In this document: positions 31,170 to 40,797 of the stretch, piece by piece
Numbering within the stretch: position 1 is the first letter of the stretch
Layout of the letters: each line of letters starts with the position of its first letter
Assembly (NCBI GenBank): GCA_023362775.1
Contig: JALMGJ010000006.1
Span: forward strand, 7,277,001 to 7,341,000
Source: Charina bottae
Taxonomy: Eukaryota > Chordata > Lepidosauria > Squamata > Charinaidae
Length of the DNA stretch: 64,000 bases
Direction: 5' to 3'
Position numbers and translations under genes: made by a program
The notes under the pieces: generated by a model
Databases searched by the model: none
What the model was told of the DNA's origin: nothing
Seen by the model: the letters and a program-made list of their open reading frames with translations, nothing else

Positions 31170-34100
31170 ACCACTCCAGTATCCTTGCCAAGAAAACCCA
31201 TGGACAGTATCAAAAGGCTAAAAGATATGACGCCGGAAGATGAGCCCCTCAGGTCGGAAGGTGTCCAAAATGCTACTGGGGAAGAGCGGAGGGCAATTCC
31301 GAGTAGCTCCAGAAAGTGTGAAACGGCTGGGCCAAAGCCGAAAGGACGCTCAGTTGTGGATGTGTCTGGAAGTGGAAGGAAAGTCCGATGCTGTAAAGAA
31401 CAATATTGCATAGGAACCTGGAATGTAAGAACTATGAATCAAGGTAAGCTGGATGTGGTCAAACATGAGATGACAAGATTGAACATCGACATATTGGGAA
31501 TCAGCGAACTAAAATGGACAGGAATGGGCGAATTTAATTCAGGAGACCATTATATATACTACTGTGGGCAAGAATCCCTTAGAAGAAATGGAGTAGCTCT
31601 CATAGTCAATAAAAGAGTGGGAAAGGCAGTACTGGGGTACAACCTCAAAAACGACAGAATGCTTTCAGTTCGAATCCAAGGCAAACCATTCAACATCACA
31701 GTGATCCAAGTCTATGCCCCAACCACTGATGCCAAAAAAGCTGAAGTTGACCGGTTCTATGAAGACCTACAACACCTTCTAGAACTAACACCAAAAAAAG
31801 ATGTCCTTTTCATCATAGGGGACTGGAATGCTAAGGTAGGAAGTCAAAAAATAACCGGAATAACAGGCAAGTTCGGCCTCGGAGTACAAAATGAAGCAGG
31901 GCAAAGGCTAATAGAGTTTTGTCAAGAGAACACGCTGGTCATAGCAAACACTCTTTTCCAACAACACAAGAGACGACTCTACACATGGACATCACCAGAT
32001 GGTCAATACCGAAATCAGATTGATTATATACTTTGCAGCCAAAGATGGAGAAGCTCTATACAATCAGCAAAAACAAGACCTGGAGCTGACTGTGGCTCAG
32101 ATCATGAGCTTCTTATTGCAAAATTTAGGCTTAAATTGAAGAATGTAGAGAAAACCACTAGACCAATCAGGTATGACCTAAATCATATCCCTTATGAATA
32201 TACAGTGGAAGTGAGGAATAGATTTAAAGGATTAGATCTGGTAGACAGAGTGCCTGAAGAACTATGGATGGAGGTTCGTAACATTGTACAGGAGGCAGCA
32301 ACTAAAACCATCCCAAAGAAAAAGAAATGCAAGAAAGCAAAGTGGCTGACTGATGAGGCTTTACAAATAGCTGAGGAAAGAAGGGAAGCAAAAGGCAAGG
32401 GAGAAAGGGAAAGATATAAACAACTGAATGCAGAATTCCAGAGAATAGCAAGGAGAGATAAGAAGGCCTTCTTAAATGAACAATGCAAAGAAATCGAGGA
32501 AAACAATAGAATGGGGAAGACTAGAGATCTCTTCAAGAAAATCGGAGATATCAAGGGAACGTTTTGTGCAAAGATGGGCATGATAAAGGACAAAAAAGGC
32601 AGGGACCTAACAGAAGCAGAAGAGATTAAGAAGAGGTGGCAAGAATACACAGAAGAACTATACAAGAAAGATCTTAATATCCCTGATAAATACGATGGTG
32701 TGGTCACTGACCTTGAGCCGGACATCCTAGAGAGTGAAGTCAAGTGGGCCTTAGGAAGCATTACTAACAACAAAGCTAGCGGAGAAGACAGTATCCCAGC
32801 TGAGCTATTTAAAATCCTAAAAGATGATGTTGTTAAAGTGCTGCACTCAATATGCCAACAAATTTGGAAAACTCAACAGTGGCCACAGGATTGGAAAAGG
32901 TCAGTTTACGTTCCAATTCCAAAGAAAGGCAATGCCAAAGAATGTTCAAACTACCGTACAATTGCGCTCATTTCACATGCCAGCAAGGTTATGCTCAAAA
33001 TCCTACAAGCTAGGCTTCAGCAGCATGTGAACCGAGAACTACCAGAAGTGCAATCTGGGTTTCGAAGAGGCAGAGGAACTAGAGATCAGATTGCCAACAT
33101 TCGCTGGATCATGGAAAAAGCAAGAGAGTTCCAGAAAAACATCTACTTCTGCTTCATTGACTACGCTAAAGCCTTTGATTGTGTGGATCACAACAAACTG
33201 TGGCTAATTCTTAAAGAGATGGGAGTACCAGACCACCTTACCTGTCTCCTGAGAAACCTGTATGTGGGTCAAGAAGCAACAGTTAGAACCGGACATGGAA
33301 CAACCGACTGGTTCAAAATTGGGAAAGGAGTACGACAAGGCTGTATATTATCACCCTGCTTATTTAACTTATATGCAGAGTACATCATGAGAAATGCCGG
33401 GCTGGATGAATCACAAGCCGGAGTTAAGATTGCCGGGAGAAATATCAACAACCTCAGATATGCAGACGATACCACCCTAATGGCAGAAAGTGAAGAGGAA
33501 CTAAAGAGCCTCTTGATGAGGGTGAAAGAGGAGAGTGCAAAAGCTGGCTTGAAACTCAACATTAAAAAAACCCAGATCATGGCATCTGGTCCCATCACTT
33601 CCTGGCAAATAGAAGGGGAAGAAATGGAAGCAGTGACAGATTTTATTTTCTTGGGCTCCAAGATCACCGCAGACGGTGACTGCAGCCATGAAATTAAAAG
33701 ACGCTTGCTCCTTGGAAGGAAAGCTATGGCAAACCTAGACAGCATATTAAAAAGCAGAGACATCACCTTGCCAACAAAGGTCCGTATAGTTAAAGCTATG
33801 GTTTTTCCAGTAGCAATGTATGGCTGTGAGAGTTGGACCATAAGGAAGGCTGAGCGCCGAAGAATTGATGCTTTCGAGCTGTGGTGCTGGAGAAGACTCT
33901 TGAGAGTCCCTTGGACTGCAAGGAGGTCAAACCAGTCAATCCTAAAGGAAATCAACCCTGACGGCTCATTGGAAGGACAGATGCTGAAGCTGAAGCTCAA
34001 ATACTTTGGCCACCTAATGAGAAGAGAGGACTCACTGGAAAAGACCCTGATGCTGGGAAAGACTGAGGGCAAAAGGAGAAGGGGACGGCAGAGGATGAGA

Positions 34101-34247
34101 TGGTTAGATAGCATCACCGATGTAATGAACATGAATTTGAGTAAACTCCGAGAGACAGTGGAGGACAGGAAGGCCTGGCGTGCTATGGTCCATGAGGTCA
34201 CGAAGAGTCGGACACGACTGAACGACTGAACAACAAACAACAACAAC
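31170..34247 (+). mobile_element. full-length BovB (RTE-clade LINE), recent insertion
   Basis: A 3078-bp element beginning ACCACTCCAGTATCCTTGCC and ending in (CAA)n. It is flanked by perfect 12-bp duplications AAGAAGCATTGA (31158-31169, 34248-34259). The tail GAGTCGGACACGACTGAACG is typical of BovB. One uninterrupted ORF fills it. Intact ORF, full-length start and perfect duplications indicate a young copy. BovB is known for horizontal transfer between squamates, ruminants and other animals. Confidence 0.96.
31185..34229 (+). CDS. BovB ORF: APE-type endonuclease and reverse transcriptase, intact, 1014 aa
   Basis: The protein copies the element's own RNA into genomic DNA by target-primed reverse transcription. 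The N-terminal part is an apurinic-like endonuclease: GTWNVRTM (N80), ISELKW (E108), IGDWNAKVG (D213, N215) and SDHELL (D306, H307). The reverse transcriptase follows, with SNYRTIALIS, QSGFRRGRGT, FIDYAKAFD (Asp 659), GVRQGCILSPCLFNLY and the catalytic LRYADD (759-762). The C-terminus has the RTE-type connection ending KSRTRLND. Length is about right for a complete BovB ORF2. The Met at 31185 is only 15 bp inside the element, so the true start may be a later Met or a read-through from ORF1. No stop or frameshift was seen. Confidence 0.95.
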   Translation: MPRKPMDSIKRLKDMTPEDEPLRSEGVQNATGEERRAIPSSSRKCETAGPKPKGRSVVDVSGSGRKVRCCKEQYCIGTWNVRTMNQGKLDVVKHEMTRLNIDILGISELKWTGMGEFNSGDHYIYYCGQESLRRNGVALIVNKRVGKAVLGYNLKNDRMLSVRIQGKPFNITVIQVYAPTTDAKKAEVDRFYEDLQHLLELTPKKDVLFIIGDWNAKVGSQKITGITGKFGLGVQNEAGQRLIEFCQENTLVIANTLFQQHKRRLYTWTSPDGQYRNQIDYILCSQRWRSSIQSAKTRPGADCGSDHELLIAKFRLKLKNVEKTTRPIRYDLNHIPYEYTVEVRNRFKGLDLVDRVPEELWMEVRNIVQEAATKTIPKKKKCKKAKWLTDEALQIAEERREAKGKGERERYKQLNAEFQRIARRDKKAFLNEQCKEIEENNRMGKTRDLFKKIGDIKGTFCAKMGMIKDKKGRDLTEAEEIKKRWQEYTEELYKKDLNIPDKYDGVVTDLEPDILESEVKWALGSITNNKASGEDSIPAELFKILKDDVVKVLHSICQQIWKTQQWPQDWKRSVYVPIPKKGNAKECSNYRTIALISHASKVMLKILQARLQQHVNRELPEVQSGFRRGRGTRDQIANIRWIMEKAREFQKNIYFCFIDYAKAFDCVDHNKLWLILKEMGVPDHLTCLLRNLYVGQEATVRTGHGTTDWFKIGKGVRQGCILSPCLFNLYAEYIMRNAGLDESQAGVKIAGRNINNLRYADDTTLMAESEEELKSLLMRVKEESAKAGLKLNIKKTQIMASGPITSWQIEGEEMEAVTDFIFLGSKITADGDCSHEIKRRLLLGRKAMANLDSILKSRDITLPTKVRIVKAMVFPVAMYGCESWTIRKAERRRIDAFELWCWRRLLRVPWTARRSNQSILKEINPDGSLEGQMLKLKLKYFGHLMRREDSLEKTLMLGKTEGKRRRGRQRMRWLDSITDVMNMNLSKLRETVEDRKAWRAMVHEVTKSRTRLND

Positions 34248-34652
34248 AAGAAGCATTGATTGAACAGTGACAGCTTCTTATCCATGTAATTCTATGGCAA
34301 CTGGTATCAAAGGAAATGCTGCCTCTTATGATAATTCTCTAAGGTGTCTCCATTTCACATCTTCTCTTTAAGCTAAAAGGCAGTGATAGTGTAGTATTTC
34401 CTCAACCAGGAGTTGCTCTAGTTCCCTAATCATTTGGATTATCCTCTTTTAAAATACCCTTTCCAGGGCTATATCTTTTTTCACATGAGACCAGAATTCA
34501 AAGATGGTCTCGCCACGGATGTATATAAGGCCTAAGGATTTCAAGCATGGAGTTTCCATCTTTGCAGCACCCACACGCTGGTTGACTTTTGTTAAGGTGT
34601 GATTCCAAATTCCTTTCTTAACCTATCCCAGCCAGTTTAGATCCCGCTAATA

Positions 34653-35214
34653 GAGAGCTTTCCAAACTTTTCATGTTGGTGACACAGTTTTTAGACATGC
34701 ATCATTTCGCGACACAGTCTTACAGCAGGGCATCATTTTGCAACACACTCTTACAGCAGGGCGCAAGGCAGGCACTAGGACCTGCGCAGAATCACAGCAG
34801 GTTTGGAGGCAGCAAGGCACAATGCAGGCACTTGGACTTGCGCTGAATCCTGGAAGGGCTCAGAGGCAGCAGCAGCCGCGACACACCCAGACACTGCAGC
34901 TGACACAGAGTTTGGAAAGCTCTGGGTTAGAGGCAGAACGTTCTAACCCAGGGCTTTCCAAAGTTTTCCCGTGGCGACACACCAACCGCTGTTGGTGTGT
35001 CGCCGCGGGAAAACCCGGAAGTGCTGCCATTGCAGCAGTGCGCAAAAACCCGGAAGCGCTGCTGCCGCTTTCGAGTTTTTGCGTGCCGCCATTAGTGTGT
35101 CGCTGCGGGAAAACCCGGAAGTGCTGATGATCAGCGCTTCCGGGTTGTGTGGTGACACACCAGACTGTGTGTGGCGACACACTTTTGTGTCGCGACACAG
35201 TTTGGAAAGCTCTG
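34653..35214. mobile_element. two hAT CAGAGCTTTCC elements in tandem with shared outer duplication
   Basis: Copy D1 (34653-34924) and copy D2 (34949-35214) each have inverted CAGAGCTTTCC / GGAAAGCTCTG-type ends. The outer flanks CGCTAATA (34645-34652) and CGTTAATA (35215-35222) match at 7 of 8 bases. The 24-bp inner spacer reads GGTTAGAG, GCAGAACG, TTCTAACC, with the outer octamers nearly inverted copies. The D2 interior is GC-rich with repeats of CGGGAAAACCCGGAAG. Confidence 0.8.
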
Positions 35215-35379
35215 CGTTAATATATATGGGAAGCTTGGATTACTTGTTCTTCTGCATCCCTTTGCATTAATACTGAGATGTATTTGCCACTTTGAAGTTT
35301 ATCCACCTACTTTGCAGAGCTCCAAACGAGTTATTTTTGCAACCCCTAGATGACTTTTACTATCCTAGATAATTGGTTT

Positions 35380-36335
35380 ATTGATTTATTCAATTTAGGC
35401 ACCACCCAACTCCAGACTAACTCTAGGTGGCTCACAATAAAACCAAACAGGCCGAAAGTACAAGATAAATAGGATAGAATTTTTTTTAATTAACGAAATA
35501 AAGAACAAGATGAAAAAAGATGCTGCAGTTGGTATCATCTGCTCCTCACTTCTTAGTCCACATTGTTAATAAAAAAAAAAACTGGTCCCACCACTTAACC
35601 ATAGCACACCACTCTGCTTATTTATTTATTTATTTGATTTATCACCTCCCAACGCTCTCAAGAGGGACTCTGGGCGGTTTACAATCAAGCATAATTAACT
35701 GTAATACAAATATAAATAAAATAAAATAAACATTAAAATAACAATTCAAGAATATAATAAATATAATAAAATCCAGATGGCAGTATCTTCTTTAAAACCA
35801 TGGAAAGGGCACTCTAGGGCCACCCTAAGGCATTAGCCATCCCCAGGAGTGTACACTCTTCTTCCCGCCCCAGGCCTGTTGACAGAACCAGGTCTTGACT
35901 TTTTTCCGGAAGTCCAGGAGCGAGGGGGACTGTCTTATCTCCGGGGAGAGAATGTTCCACAGAGCAGGATCTACTGCAGAGAAGGCACGCTTCCATGACC
36001 CTGTTAGATGGAATTCTTTAACCGATGGGGTCCGTAGCATGCCCTCCCTGCATGACTGGATGGGACGATGTAATGGGGACGAGACGGTCCCTCAGGTACC
36101 CTGGCCCCATGCCATGAAGGGCTTTAAAGGTCATAACCAACACCTTGAATTGGACCCGGAAGCAAACTGGAACCCAGTGCAGCTCACATAACAAAGGTGT
36201 TACATGTGTCCGATTAGGGACACCCAAAATCATCTGTGCGGCTGCATTCTGGATCAGCTAAAGCTTCCGGATATTCTTCAAGGGTAGCCCCATGTAGAGC
36301 GCATTACAGTAGTCTATATGGGAGATAACCAGAGC
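35380..36335 (-). mobile_element. L2/CR1-like LINE remnants, minus strand
   Basis: Tails lie at 35380-35450 and 35620-35690 (TCAAGAGGGACTCTGGGCGG). Minus-strand coding remnants above them include HVTPLLCELHWVPVCF, LVMTFKALHGMGPGYLRD and WKRAFSAVDPALWN. The two tails suggest two truncated copies. Intergenic, upstream of TAF3. Confidence 0.7.
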
Positions 36336-36499
36336 ATGAGTGACCGTTTGAAAGTTTACCATTTATTTTTACTCTCTAGGTGGGTTTACACAGCACATTG
36401 AACTAGGCTAAAGTTGTAATATGCAGAACCTGGAGGAACAGGAGGAAGAGCCACAACCAAGACAATGGTCAGATAAATCTGCATCGGGGCCAGAAGTTA

Positions 36500-36710
36500 C
36501 AAAATTATTATATTCGTTTCATGGGTAGGCATGGGTAGAACATTAACAGTGTTCTCAAACTAAAAATAAAGAATGAAACTAAACTCTTTAATGTGAAGTT
36601 GCCCGAATTTGAAATAATTTTTTAAATGAATCGTGATCTCCCAGGGATCCCCTAGTGACCTCTCGCGGAACCCTAGGATGCCACGGAAGCCTGGCTGAGA
36701 AACCTGCCTT
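36500..36710. mobile_element. decayed hAT-like element (CAGGGTTTCTCAACC family)
   Basis: In reverse orientation relative to 3521-3829: TTTAATGTGAAGTTGCCCG, ATCTCCCAGGGATCCCCTAG and GGCTGAGAAACCTG. The right flank CCTTAGAG fits an 8-bp duplication, but the left end was not found. Confidence 0.65.
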
Positions 36711-37139
36711 AGAGAATGCGCCCCAGCTTACCTTGCTTGTGGACAAGGGGAAAACGGAGCGCCATGCAACGCGTGTCTGCTCAGGGAGGATCCTCCTGGG
36801 GCTTAGTCTTATGGAAACGGTGGCTGGAAGGGTTGAATCTCCTGCACGCTTCCAGAAAAGCAAAATTTCTGGAAGCTAGGGAGGCTTTGGCAAGCTCAGT
36901 CGGGTTTACGGGCTGCCATCCGTCCCAGGCACGTTGGGCTGGGAGCTTCCAGCCGCGTCCAGGAGCCAGAAGTGCCGTGACATCTTCCCTGCAAAAGCCT
37001 AAACCCGAACATCTGGGCAAGGACGCCCAGATAGGTCTGCCCTCCAAACACGTGCGCTCCAGAAATAAGGGCCACGAAGAACAGCGCGCCCCATTCACAC
37101 AACATTCTTGGAAAAGGGGTTTTAAGCTAACCTTAAATG

Positions 37140-37395
37140 ACCAACCGCAACAAGGCAAAGAAGGGAAACGATGCCCGAGCTATCGATGGGTCGCGAGCGT
37201 CACGGCCGTCTCTGCGCATGCGCGGGATCGACGCGCTCCGGGCTCGGCTGCCGCTGTCTCCAAGGCCGCCGGGCGACTCCAAGATGGCGGCAGCTGCAAG
37301 GACAGTAACGGCGACGGCGTGAGGGGCGCTTTCTTCCGCTCGGGCCATGGCCGCGCTCCGGGCCTTGCCGGGCGCCGGGCGGCAGTGAGGCGAGG
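37140..37395 (+). promoter_or_regulatory. TAF3: TAF3 CpG-rich promoter with YY1-type site
   Basis: CpG density rises sharply from about 37170 and continues into exon 1. AAGATGGCGGC at 37281-37291 is the canonical YY1 element found just downstream of many TATA-less start sites, about 105 bp before the TAF3 ATG. No TATA box is seen. Confidence 0.7.
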
Positions 37396-37561
37396 ATGTG
37401 CGAGAGCTACTCGCGGTGGCTGCTGCGCGTGTCGGTGGCGCAGGTGTGCCAGGCGCTGGGATGGGACTCGGTGCAGCTTTCTGCCTGCGACCTCCTCACC
37501 GACGTGCTGCAGCGGTACCTCCACTCTCTGGGCCGGGGCTGCCGGCGCTACTGCGAGCTCT
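37396..37561 (+). CDS. TAF3: TAF3 coding exon 1 (TFIID subunit 3, histone fold)
   Basis: TAF3 is a subunit of the general transcription factor TFIID; its N-terminal histone fold pairs with TAF10 and its C-terminal PHD finger reads H3K4me3. The exon encodes MCESYSRWLLRVSVAQVCQA, then LGWDSVQLSACDLLTDVLQR and YLHSLGRGCRRYCEL plus one base, nearly identical to human TAF3 residues 1-55. The ATG is the first in a Kozak-like AGGATGT context. The donor is TGTGAGT at 37562. Only exons 1 and 2 (136 codons) fall in the window. The large exon with the Lys/Glu-rich middle and the PHD exons lie to the right. Confidence 0.97.
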
Positions 37562-37779
37562 GTGAGTGCGGGCCGGGTACGTGGGGAGGGTGCTCGCGGG
37601 GTTGTCATGGGGACGGAGCGGCGAAGGCGGAAGGAGGCGTTGCCGTGGCAACCAGGGGAGAAGCGAGCCGCCCGGTCGCCAGGGAGATGAAGCGCTTGGC
37701 ACGTGACGGGGAAGGGAGGGGGCTGCCCTGGGCATCCCCTGAGGAAGTGGGGAGGCCTTCCCCGGCCCGTTGCGCTCCT

Positions 37780-37960
37780 GGCACCCTGAGACTACAACTC
37801 CCAAAATTCCCAGCAGGCACTGCTAGTTCTATATAGTTGTTGGAAGGGGTGAGCCTCCCTCCCCCCCAATCTTGACCCCCAGCTTGGAAGTTGGGGGATG
37901 TAATAATAATTATTAAATTTATCTGCTGCCTGACTCCCAGCGACTCTGGGCCCATGTAGT
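37780..37960. repeat. LINE-tail fragment in TAF3 intron 1
   Basis: CTACAACTCCCAAAATTCCC, then ATAATAATTATTAAATTTAT and CAGCGACTCTGGGCCCATG, a LINE-tail remnant close to the CpG island edge. Confidence 0.45.
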
Positions 37961-38333
37961 GGAGGTGCATCTCCCAGTTGCATTGGTTGTGGGGATGCAA
38001 CACTGACCCTTGCTAGCGATCTGGGGGGCCAGTCTCTCCCCACCCAACTTGCCTCACAGGGAGAAAAATGTTGGGGAGAAAAATGGGAGGACCAGGTGTG
38101 GTACGGATCTGATCAGTTGATAAGTCTGTTTTTCTGCCCAGGGAGCGCTAGGGAAAGAAATATGGTCTAATGGTGGCCTGGAGATGTTTGGCCAGCTTTA
38201 AAGAGGAATGGAGCTGGGCTAATTCAGTGGTTTAAAGGATTCATGGCAGTGAGATGATTAAAATGGGTGATAAGATTCTGGGGAGGAGAATTCAGTTCTA
38301 GAGAAGGGAGTCGTTGACTACAGTGGGGGTAGG

Positions 38334-39838
38334 TTTGCACATCCTCCCTGAAACGCAAAATGGCTTCCGCCCTTCCAGGGGAACAGTGGATATGATCTTC
38401 ACTGCACGACAGCTTCAAGAAAAATGCAAGGAGCAAAACCGCCCTCTGTACATGGCGTTTATTGATCTGACTAAAGCTTTTGATACTGTAAATCGTACTG
38501 CTCTCTGGACCATCCTTCTGAAAATCGGATGCCCTGATAAATTTGTGAACATCTTGCGGTTACTCCATGACGACATGATGGCAACAATCCTGAATAACAG
38601 TGGCTCTCAAAGCGATCCATTTAAAGTGGAATCCGGCGTTAAACAGGGATGTGTTATTGCTCCAACCTTATTCGCTATCTTCATCGCTATGATTATGCAC
38701 CTTGTTGAAGAGAAACTTCCTACTGGTGTAGAAATTATATATCGAACAGATGGAAAGCTTTTTAATCTTAGTAGGCTGAAAGCAAAAAATAAGGTAATTG
38801 CAACTTCTGTTATAGAACTTCAATATGCTGATGATAACGTAGTCTGTGCACACTCTGAGGAAGATCTTCAAACTATCCTAAACATCTTTGCAGAAGCATA
38901 TGAAAAACTCGGCCTCTCGATTAACATTAAAAAAACCAAAGTGCTTTACCAGCAAGTTCGAACCAATCCCTCCGCAGCGCCATCAATCCAGCTTAAAGGT
39001 GTGTCACTAGAAAATGTCGATCACTTTTCTTATCTTGGCAGCCATCTATCTACAAAAGCCGACATCGACGCTGAAATTCAGCATCGCCTGAGCTCTGCGA
39101 GTGTAACTTTCTCCCGAATGAAGCGTAGAGTGTTTGAGGATCGGGACATTCGCAGGGAGACCAAAATGCTTGTTTACAAAGCCATTGTACTACCAACCCT
39201 TCTGTACGCCTGTGAAACATGGACCCTCTACAAACGCCACCTCCAACTTCTTGAAAGATTCCATCAACGCTGCCTCCGAAAAATTCTGCAAATTACTTGG
39301 GAAGATAGGCGGACTAATGTTAGCGTATTAGAAGAAGCGAAAACCACCAGCATTGAAACAATGATCATCCAACATCAACTTCGCTGGACCGGTCATGTTG
39401 TTCGAATGCCTGACCATCGTCTTCCAAAGCAGCTACTTTACTCCCAACTTAAGAATGGAAAACGGAATATTGGTGGACAGCAAAAGAGATTCAAAGATAC
39501 TCTCAAAGCTAATTTTAAAAAATGTAATATCAGCATTGAGAACTGGGAAGCCCTAACTCATGAGCGTTTCAATTGGAGGTCAGCCTTTATTAATGGCGCT
39601 ATGGACTTTGAAGAAGCACGAGTACAGGGCGAAAGGGAGAAAAGAGCTAAAAGGAAGGCACGTCAGGCAAACCCTCATCATGACCGTCTCCCACCCGGAA
39701 ACCTATGCCCCCACTGTGGGAGGTTGTGTGGATCCAGAATTGGCCTTTACAGCCACTTACGGATCCACCGTTAAAATTTTACCTTTGGAAGACAATCTTA
39801 CTCGGCTACGAGTGATCGCCAATGAGGTTTGCACAACA
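38334..39838 (+). mobile_element. 5'-truncated non-LTR retrotransposon with open RT ORF
   Basis: The frame from about 38340 to the stop at 39772-39774 is open for roughly 480 codons. Motifs are QNGFRPSRGT, FIDLTKAFDTVN, GVKQGCVIAPTLF, LQYADDNVV (catalytic), FSYLGSHLS and LLYACETWTLY. A C-terminal CCHH finger, CPHCGRLCGSRIGLYSHLRI, ends the protein. The endonuclease and the first RT blocks are absent, so the copy is 5'-truncated. The clade (I/Jockey-like, other than BovB and L2) was not assigned. It sits in TAF3 intron 1. Confidence 0.88.
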
Positions 39839-40065
39839 TGCAGTACCAATCGAAGAGGATATTTGTAGCTCAGGGTTGAACTGTGGAGTCCTTGGTGCTC
39901 TCTGAGCCTTGCTGTTTTCTTGCAGACGTTTCATTGCCAGGCTAGGCAACATCTTCAGTGCGAAAAGGGAGTGGGACTTGCTCTCTGTTTATATACCATG
40001 GCTTGTCCTGCTTGTGTTGGTGGGGGTGTTGTTCTCTCCTTAGTAGTTCCTTGAGGGGGAACTCA
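39838..40065 (-). mobile_element. Penelope-like 3'-end fragment, minus strand
   Basis: GTACCAATCGAAGAGGATAT and AGCTCAGGGTTGAACTGTGG are followed by the left arm seen at 5043 (GGAGTCCTTGGTGCTCTCTG to GTTGGTGGGGGTGTTG). It is the reverse complement of 42600-42775, 2.6 kb downstream. It directly abuts the 3' end of the preceding LINE. Confidence 0.7.
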
Positions 40066-40094
40066 GAGGGGGGAAGCATCTAACTCACCAAGGT

Positions 40095-40175
40095 TACTCT
40101 GGAAAAAGCTAAGGGTTGATTCTGGTCAGTACTTGGATGAGAGACCACCAGGAAACCCTAAAGTTGTGGGCTAGG
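40095..40175 (+). repeat. 5S rRNA-derived SINE fragment 1
   Basis: GCTAAGGGTTGATTCTGGTC and AGTACTTGGATGAGAGACC align by eye with the 5S rRNA internal promoter region (AAGCAGGGTCGGGCCTGGTTAGTACTTGGATGGGAGACC). Too diverged to be a 5S gene. Confidence 0.7.
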
Positions 40176-40589
40176 CCAGGAAGTCAAGTAAACATCTTTT
40201 TAGAAGGCAATGGTTTTTGTATTATTGCCAAGGAACATACATGTCCATGTCCATGCAATCATCAGGAGATGACCTTGACTCAAGGGAGCATTTCCCTGTG
40301 TTACCATAATTTTAAAGGGCTGCACTGTAGTATTCTTGTAGTCACGAGGAATTGAGCTCAACTCAGGGGACTTTTCACTTTACTTTAGCATGCTTGTTTG
40401 AATGCAGGGAATATGTTTTCTTAAGCTAGGTTAGACATGATGTGTGCCTTACCTTGGTGGTACCGATAGGAATTTTATTTTGTTATAAGAGATGTAAATG
40501 AACTTGTGTGGAATTTTGAACACACAAAAGGACAAGTAATTGTCTATTAAATAAACTCTACAGTGTAGTTAGTTTGGTGGAGTAGCGGG

Positions 40590-40660
40590 TTATAATGACC
40601 TTGTCTGATCTGGAAAGCTGAGCAGGTTGGCCCTAGTTAATGTTTGCATGAGGTGTCAGA
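40590..40660 (+). repeat. 5S rRNA-derived SINE fragment 2
   Basis: CCTTGTCTGATCTGGAAAGC, TGAGCAGGTTGGCCCTAGTT and AATGTTTGCATGAG match the central part of 5S rRNA by eye. Sequence continues to about 40760 as a possible SINE body. Confidence 0.65.
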
Positions 40661-40797
40661 ATGCTCCCCCATTGGAAATGGCTGAAGAGTCTGTTCACAG
40701 TAGGTGAGACCACAAGCAGGCCCTTGTGACTGCTAAAGGCCTCTCTCAAGTGCCCCTTGCTAAATTAGTGGGAATAAAAAAAACAATATAAGGTCCT

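Noticed and set aside
33269..34285. 338-codon minus-strand frame opposite BovB
   Set aside because: A shadow of the BovB ORF; Ser/Leu-rich translation of the complement.
36716..37690. 324-codon open frame across the TAF3 promoter and first exon
   Set aside because: It runs through the CpG island and overlaps the TAF3 first exon in another frame. No known protein, low complexity, no splice logic.
40095..40175. 5S rRNA gene
   Set aside because: Only a diverged internal part is present, without the gene ends or terminator.
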